Below, piece by piece: positions 8,243 to 12,852 of a stretch of DNA of 12,852 bases. The stretch spans positions 1 through 12,852 of the forward strand of contig JAFAGR010000044.1 in assembly GCA_023422565.1 (NCBI GenBank), given 5' to 3'. Below the pieces are notes generated by a model. The model saw only the letters and a list, made by a program, of their open reading frames with translations. It was not told where the DNA came from and did no database searches. Made by a program: the position numbers and the translations under genes. Position 1 is the first letter of the stretch. Each line of letters begins with the position of its first letter. Source of the stretch: Bacteroidota bacterium (GTDB lineage Bacteria; Bacteroidota; Bacteroidia; Chitinophagales; Chitinophagaceae).

Positions 8243-11200
8243 TTATTTTATTTTACCCGGAAGCCCCATCTGTCCTGATAAAATACTGAAAATAGTGGCT
8301 GCTATCTGTCGCACAAAATTGCTGTTGAACTTCGTTGAGATCATGTTTCGAAGTTTATTATTCTCAATTCGCATTGCTTTTAGTTCACCTTCTAATTTGT
8401 TTAACCGTTGCAGAATTTCATTGTTGGTTGAACTTTTTTGCTGCTCGCAACATGGCGTTTTTATCCAGATCACATCACCGTCTGCGTCTAAGGAAAGTAC
8501 ACCTTTCGTTTCCAAAGGTTCGAAGGGTTCATCCTTTGAGGTGAGATTTTGAAACCTTAATCCACTTGTTGATGGCGGCCCGATCAGATCTTCGTTTACC
8601 GCTTCGGGAAGGCCTTCACTGCCCAAAGTTAAGCGCGCCGCGATCTCCATACATTCATCCACCTGCTCATGCTCAGGTATGCCGATGTACACTCTTCCCT
8701 GTTCAGAGGAATTAAAATACAGATTGTGGTTGTTCATATTTATTTCACGGTTCCGTTGGAACTCTCCGCCTCCTTTTGCGCACCAATCACCCAATACCAC
8801 AGTTTCGTTTCCTGATTCTTCATCCAGGGTAAGGCCTTGCTCAGCTTTATAAACCCCGGATTGCGGAATGGTGGGCAAAGTTTGCCAGTTGCCTGCACCG
8901 CTTAGATAATGGTTAGGTAGGCCGGTTGTTGTAAGAGATTTTAGTTCACCATCTCCATTAGCAAATACAACATTGTTTCCACCAATATTTGGTGGAAGTA
9001 TTCTAATCCGGGCGTCACCTTCTACATGCAATGTATTTTGCGGATCCATCGTGCCAATGCCAAACCTCCCGTCATATTTTATCACCCCTCTTTCCTGGTT
9101 ATTTGTGATAAGGCGAACGTCGTGATTGGTTATTGTTCCGAATAGATTTTGCGGCACATCGTTCACCACTTCAATTTCATTGCCTGTTACATTCCAGTGC
9201 ACCGCGTCTTCGGGTGGGCAGAATTCGGCGATCCTGGTTTCTCCGGATGGGACGGCTGATGGTAGAAATCCGGTTTTGCAAACAGTGGTAACTTTTTGCT
9301 TGTCACTGTTATCAAGTTCTGAAATTTTCATGCCTTTGTAAAAGATCATGTTTCGATTGGTGGCAGTTTGAAGGTTTTCACCTGCTGATGAAGTTGTAGT
9401 TGCCGTTTTTGTAGCCCCATTGTGAAAATAAAGGCCATTCTCCTGAACAGAAAACGGCTTGCCTTCATTACCTAGCGTGGTCATTGTTCTTGTAACAGTA
9501 TTGAAATTGCGAACTTTTACCCATCCGTTCTTCGCGCTGCTGTAAGCTGTTTTAATGAGCGCCCCGTTAAAAGACCAGGTATCCGCAAAGTCTAGCACCA
9601 CATTGGAAATTGTATTTGGGCCCGTGATATCGCCAATAAAACTTCCGGTATTCTTTGCAGGATAAAGGCACGAGAAAAAATACTCACCACTTCCTACTGG
9701 AATTTCTTTGCTTAAAGCTATAACGCGAATGTCACCACCGGGAAAACCTTGACCTTCCAGTTTTATGTTTGTGACGGCCCAGTACGAAGCAGAATTAGGC
9801 CTAAATGTGAACTTGATCTGAATGGAAGGGGCGTAGTTAAATTGTGGTGGAAATGAAACCGTCTGACGGGTAAATAAATTGCTGGGCGGATTGGTGGTAA
9901 TTTCTGGTGTTCTTAGCGATATCCATGTTGTTCCGCCGTCAATTGAGCCTTCAATAGATTGAAATCCGGCTGTGGTAAAGTAAGCACTTTGCTCAAACGT
10001 CAGTCGAAAACCAAAGGTTGTTGTGGTGCCGGTCGGAGCTGTAAAGATTAATGATGTTGGAGTGGGTTGGGTTGGAGGAGAATTCGGGTTCATTCCTGCA
10101 AAATAGATATTGGTATTTCCGGGAGAAGTAAAAGTTATGCCGTTGGGCATAATGGGTGATAAGCCATTGTACCAAAGGTGGGTTTCCAATGGGTCATTGG
10201 GAATTAGTGAATTAAAGAGTTCAATTGGTTGGTAGTAATCTACGATACCATATCCAACAGGCGGGCTGGACATCAATTCCCCCGGTTTAGCATTTGAAAA
10301 AGCAACCACAGCTCCTGAGTAAAAGTATTGGGGATCTGCAGGTAGCATTAAAGATCGATTAGTCTGTACGGTCACTTCAGTTTTGTTCTCCCCCTGTTCG
10401 GGATAAAAGGGTATAAAAACATCACCGCCTTCAAAATTGTAGGTTTCTGTAAGTCTTTTGTTATTTGCCCCTTCCCTGTAGATTTGGTTATCAGTAAGTG
10501 ACAGTTTGTTTTTCCGCAGGTATTCGCCAGTTTCAAAACTTTTTGAGGAGTATTTACGAATGTCAAAGCCAAACTTCGAACGATCAGCGCTGCAGTTTGT
10601 GTAGTTTCCGGTGTTTAACCTGGCATGCGAAAATTGGCCGTGCTGTACGGGAACGCCGGAAAATTTGCAGTCTTCGAAATTTGCCCTTGTGCTTAGCAAC
10701 ATCATAGTAGGTCGTTGGGAGTCATAGTACCGGAACGAACAGTTCTTAAAGCTGACTCCCCGACCAGTAAGTATCTCAGGCTCGCCGATAATCTTGGTGC
10801 CAACCAAAACTTGTAAACCTGCTTTTTCAGGACCTTCAAAATTGAAATTACAGTCACTGACCTGGGAGCCATTTGTAAAAACGGATAAGGATTCTCCAGA
10901 AATCACCCCGAACCTGCCCAGCTTTTCCGCATAAACATTTGAAATAAAGCTCGGAAACGCTCCTGATTGGGGGTTGTATATAAATCTCACTACACCTCCT
11001 GCGATGTTTACGTTTGTGATGATCCAATTACCCGCACAGGTACAATGTGTATTTGGCCGACCATATACGCCTGTAGCGAATACCGTGTGAATATTATTCC
11101 AGGCAGTCAGGTTATCGACTACGTTCATTTTTTCCTGGTCCTGTCCACCAGAAATGGCCAACTTACAATATTGGATATAAACCCGGGAAATTTTCAACAT

Positions 11201-12292
11201 TTCCTCATTTTGAGTCACCGGATTTGGAGCGGAAATGATTCCAACCACAAAGTTTGTCAGCGCTACATCTTCCACGCTGCACCCGGAAGATCCGGAGGTG
11301 GTAAAGTCTGGATTAGTCAGACGATTGTAATACTGATTCCAGTCATCCAGCTCGTCATTGTCCAGACCACTATAATAGTCATCGTTTGGAGAAGCGGGAG
11401 GAGTTGGAGAATTAATGTTAGTAAAGGGATCGAAAACAATTCCCGAATACGGTGATTGTCTTCGGTCCCTGGCCGGCTCGGCCGTTTGAGTATTCATATC
11501 CGGAAAACCAGTCGTAAATTCCCTGTTAAAGAAATTAAACTCGTCGTTTTTCCATGATGGTGGTATATATTGGCCATGAATCCAAAGCTTGGAGATCTTC
11601 ACCCCTTTTCCCCTTTGAACGCCAATTGCGAACGCATGATTGAAATCGGCGTGAATCTCGGTATTCTCATCCGTCCAAAGGTTAGATTCGCCATAAACCT
11701 CAAGGGAAACATTTATCCCTGCTCCATCTGCAATAATAATTAGGGGTTTGGAAATTTTATAGAACCCCCGGGGAAGAAACAGCCTGGAAATTCTGTTTTT
11801 AGCTACGTCAATCGACTTTTGAATTGCAGGATAATCGTCGGTGGTTCTATCTCCTTTAGCACCAAACCACTTAACGGAAAAAACACCATCAGGGGTTTTG
11901 ATTGAACCGAATTTAAGGTTCATGTCGAAAATCCAGTGCAGTGGCGAAGATTCGATAGTAACATGGTTGATGGTATTGTTGCCTACCAGCCTGCTTCCGG
12001 CTTCGAATCTGAAGGTTACCCCCTTGAACTTAATATCAGAAATATTCTCGTCGATTAAATACTGTGCATTTGCAACAGATTTATTGGTAAAAACTATCGT
12101 CTTTGCTGGAGGATACTGGATTGAATTAATGGTGTAGCCCACGTCAACTGCATCTTTCAATTTCTGAACATTTCCTGTTGTTAAACCGTCAGTGGATAAT
12201 CCGAGTTCTTCTGCGGTGACGACCTGCGATCTGCATAACGTTCCAGATAGGAGCGCGATAAAAATCAAAAACAAAGCTTTCTGTTTTAGCAT
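8243..12292 (-). CDS. Exported tailspike/tail-fibre-like protein with pectate-lyase-3 type beta-helix
   Basis: 1349 residues. The N-terminus is a Sec signal peptide (hydrophobic core 5-19, likely cut near RSQ at 21-23); C20 is preceded by GTL, not a good lipobox. Residues about 24-137 are a beta-rich lead-in. FSVKWFGAKGDRTTDD (138-153), then AIQKSIDVA and LFLPRGFYKISKPL, is the classic opening of the pectate_lyase_3/GH28-like beta-helix also found in phage tailspikes; coils continue to about 570. An acidic, Pro/Asn-rich insertion sits at about 289-335. Residues about 710-848 look like a beta-sandwich (IEGSIDGGTTW). FGIGTMDPQNTLHV (1077-1090) and VLSLDADGDVIWIK (1265-1278) are motifs of tail-fibre-like proteins that normally precede an S74 chaperone, which is absent. 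A coiled coil occupies about 1288-1318 and the end is short and hydrophobic. No T9SS sorting domain and no GH28 catalytic Asp pattern were found. Trimerisation and glycan binding are inferred. A strong terminator follows. Confidence 0.93.
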   Translation of the reverse strand: MLKQKALFLIFIALLSGTLCRSQVVTAEELGLSTDGLTTGNVQKLKDAVDVGYTINSIQYPPAKTIVFTNKSVANAQYLIDENISDIKFKGVTFRFEAGSRLVGNNTINHVTIESSPLHWIFDMNLKFGSIKTPDGVFSVKWFGAKGDRTTDDYPAIQKSIDVAKNRISRLFLPRGFYKISKPLIIIADGAGINVSLEVYGESNLWTDENTEIHADFNHAFAIGVQRGKGVKISKLWIHGQYIPPSWKNDEFNFFNREFTTGFPDMNTQTAEPARDRRQSPYSGIVFDPFTNINSPTPPASPNDDYYSGLDNDELDDWNQYYNRLTNPDFTTSGSSGCSVEDVALTNFVVGIISAPNPVTQNEEMLKISRVYIQYCKLAISGGQDQEKMNVVDNLTAWNNIHTVFATGVYGRPNTHCTCAGNWIITNVNIAGGVVRFIYNPQSGAFPSFISNVYAEKLGRFGVISGESLSVFTNGSQVSDCNFNFEGPEKAGLQVLVGTKIIGEPEILTGRGVSFKNCSFRYYDSQRPTMMLLSTRANFEDCKFSGVPVQHGQFSHARLNTGNYTNCSADRSKFGFDIRKYSSKSFETGEYLRKNKLSLTDNQIYREGANNKRLTETYNFEGGDVFIPFYPEQGENKTEVTVQTNRSLMLPADPQYFYSGAVVAFSNAKPGELMSSPPVGYGIVDYYQPIELFNSLIPNDPLETHLWYNGLSPIMPNGITFTSPGNTNIYFAGMNPNSPPTQPTPTSLIFTAPTGTTTTFGFRLTFEQSAYFTTAGFQSIEGSIDGGTTWISLRTPEITTNPPSNLFTRQTVSFPPQFNYAPSIQIKFTFRPNSASYWAVTNIKLEGQGFPGGDIRVIALSKEIPVGSGEYFFSCLYPAKNTGSFIGDITGPNTISNVVLDFADTWSFNGALIKTAYSSAKNGWVKVRNFNTVTRTMTTLGNEGKPFSVQENGLYFHNGATKTATTTSSAGENLQTATNRNMIFYKGMKISELDNSDKQKVTTVCKTGFLPSAVPSGETRIAEFCPPEDAVHWNVTGNEIEVVNDVPQNLFGTITNHDVRLITNNQERGVIKYDGRFGIGTMDPQNTLHVEGDARIRILPPNIGGNNVVFANGDGELKSLTTTGLPNHYLSGAGNWQTLPTIPQSGVYKAEQGLTLDEESGNETVVLGDWCAKGGGEFQRNREINMNNHNLYFNSSEQGRVYIGIPEHEQVDECMEIAARLTLGSEGLPEAVNEDLIGPPSTSGLRFQNLTSKDEPFEPLETKGVLSLDADGDVIWIKTPCCEQQKSSTNNEILQRLNKLEGELKAMRIENNKLRNMISTKFNSNFVRQIAATIFSILSGQMGLPGKIK

Positions 12293-12560
12293 GGCATAGA
12301 AATTTTATGTTAAGTAATTGGTTACTGCTTAACAACCGGTGTAAAGGAGGGATAGGAGAGGTGTAAATACAAAAGGCTATCACATGCCGGAGTTGCATGT
12401 CTGAATCAGCTTCAATAGGTGATTGAAAAAATTAGCGGAGGAGTTTCGATAGGGCTGGAAAGGGAAGATATTGTTTTTAGTTGAAACTATCGTTAATGCC
12501 TAATCGATATTTTTTTTCTTATGACATATTTAAAAAGGCTGAAGTTTGATCCTGTTCACA
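12293..12560 (-). promoter_or_regulatory. Upstream leader of the tailspike-like gene
   Basis: This stretch has no supportable gene and should hold the promoter of the gene starting at 12292. An imperfect inverted repeat (TTAAG at 12310-12314, CTTAA at 12328-12332, with TAA/TTA pairing inside) lies 18 bases upstream of the ATG and would sit in the mRNA leader. A T8 tract followed by CTT is near 12510. No convincing Bacteroidota promoter pair and no Shine-Dalgarno were found. A second ATG (12297-12295) overlaps the start out of frame and stops after three codons. Confidence 0.3.
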
Positions 12561-12603
12561 AATCCACATCAATCGGCAAAAATCGGCGGAAAAAAAGATT
12601 TCA

Positions 12604-12619
12604 CGCAAAGACACAAAGA
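12604..12619. repeat. CGCAAAGA-type octamer repeat, two units
   Basis: CGCAAAGA (12604-12611) is followed directly by CACAAAGA (12612-12619), with a partial third unit after it. This is a short copy of the CGCAAAGACGCAAAG-like array seen in intergenic DNA of many Bacteroidota genomes; that comparison is from memory. Confidence 0.6.
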
Positions 12620-12625
12620 AGACAA

Positions 12626-12667
12626 ATTACGATGTACGATTTACGATGTACGAATTACGATGTAAGA
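12626..12667. repeat. 14-bp tandem repeat, three copies
   Basis: The units are ATTACGATGTACGA (12626-12639), TTTACGATGTACGA (12640-12653) and ATTACGATGTAAGA (12654-12667). Unit 2 differs from unit 1 at one base and unit 3 at one base. The length is not a multiple of three, which argues against coding use. Confidence 0.85.
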
Positions 12668-12823
12668 ATTCATGATTCAGAAACTGATCTCCGAAAATCA
12701 GCGACTCCGTTCTCCTGCAGATCCTCGTGCTCTGAAAAGTAAAAAGTCAAAATCAAAAATTCAAAAGCCGATATGCCTTGCACCATGTAGCCTGCACCCT
12801 GAGCCCACCACCCATAACTCACA

Positions 12824-12852
12824 CCCACAACCCACAACCCACAACCCTCAAC
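12824..12852. repeat. CCCACAA heptamer tandem repeat, cut by the window edge
   Basis: Three exact CCCACAA units (12824-12830, 12831-12837, 12838-12844) are followed by CCCTCAA (12845-12851). Degenerate relatives precede it from about 12804 (CCCACCACCCATAACTCAC). The array probably continues beyond the window. There is a strong strand bias: almost no G in this stretch. Confidence 0.8.

Larger units (their letters stand above)
12561..12852. repeat. Non-coding mosaic of several short degenerate tandem-repeat families
   Basis: At least six different repeat blocks follow one another and run off the window end: decamers starting AATC (12561-12590), octamers CGCAAAGA/CACAAAGA (12604-12619), a 14-mer in three copies (12626-12667), an ATCTCCG/AAAATCAGCG/CTGCAGATCC block (12686-12725), AAAAGTC-like units (12735-12766), a CCTTGCACC/CCTGCACCC block (12776-12806), and CCCACAA heptamers (12824-12852). 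From general knowledge, very similar blocks occur between genes in many Bacteroidota and some other phyla, and are often mis-called as small proteins containing HAKTQRR or YDVR. No terminal inverted repeats or transposase are visible, so this is not called an insertion sequence. Confidence 0.8.

Noticed and set aside
10967..11455. 162-codon + strand reading frame, the longest antisense one
   Set aside because: It lies wholly antisense to the beta-helix of the tailspike-like gene, with no recognisable domain and unnatural composition for a bacterial protein. It is a shadow frame.
12237..12292. Lipoprotein signal in the tailspike-like protein (Cys20)
   Set aside because: The residues before Cys20 are G-T-L, with Leu at -1, where a lipobox needs Gly, Ala or Ser. 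A signal peptidase I site near RSQ is more likely.
9900..12292. Active GH28 polygalacturonase or pectate lyase
   Set aside because: The opening motif fits the superfamily, but the NTD, DD and HG-type catalytic motifs of GH28 were not found in the coils, so no enzymatic activity is claimed.
8243..12292. Prophage tail gene
   Set aside because: The protein is tailspike-like, but it has a Sec signal peptide and no phage structural, lysis or integrase genes lie beside it in the window.
12521..12742. 73-codon + strand reading frame containing HAKTQRR and YDLRCTNYDVR
   Set aside because: It is a translation of the CGCAAAGA and 14-bp repeats. Proteins with these strings are common artefacts of this repeat class; there is no domain, signal peptide or leader.
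12626..12852. CRISPR array
   Set aside because: The repeats are 7-14 bases in direct tandem with no unique spacers, differ between blocks, and no cas genes are present.

Overview
The window looks like chromosomal DNA of a Bacteroidota bacterium, probably a free-living member of the Chitinophagales/Sphingobacteriales/Cytophagales type. The reasons are two very large secreted proteins that end in type IX secretion (T9SS) type A sorting domains, the domain vocabulary around them (GADEF-ended beta-helix, TVERYI/NPYASAIDF region, YDPNDK region, SdrD B-like DxNxNGxxD loop), A/T-rich leaders without clear Shine-Dalgarno sequences, and a non-coding mosaic of short degenerate repeats of a kind common in this phylum. 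The assignment is by inference from protein architecture; there is no rRNA or marker gene here.

Layout: (1) bases 1-4805, + strand, the 3' part of a giant mosaic surface protein whose start lies upstream of the window; (2) 4806-4998, a short convergent intergenic gap; (3) 4999-7929, - strand, a 976-residue secreted protein with an apparent seven-bladed beta-propeller, an SdrD-like linker, a YDPNDK region and a T9SS C-terminal domain; (4) 7930-8242, a spacer holding a strong intrinsic terminator for the next gene and a series of A-tracts in the leader of gene 2; (5) 8243-12292, - strand, a 1349-residue exported, phage-tailspike-like protein with a pectate-lyase-3 type beta-helix and a tail-fibre-like C-terminus ending in a coiled coil; (6) 12293-12852, non-coding, whose distal half is a mosaic of at least six different short tandem-repeat families running off the window edge.

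All three genes encode very large exported, beta-rich, probably adhesive or glycan-facing proteins. No enzyme of metabolism, transporter, regulator, tRNA, rRNA, CRISPR array or transposase is visible. Genes 2 and 3 share a strand, but a terminator sits between them, so they are probably separate transcription units. No shared pathway can be shown. The most unusual items are the tailspike/tail-fibre-like gene 3, which has neither a T9SS sorting domain nor an intramolecular chaperone (S74) domain, the seven-blade reading of gene 2, the nested domain in gene 1, and the repeat mosaic. I found no convincing evidence of a wholly new system.
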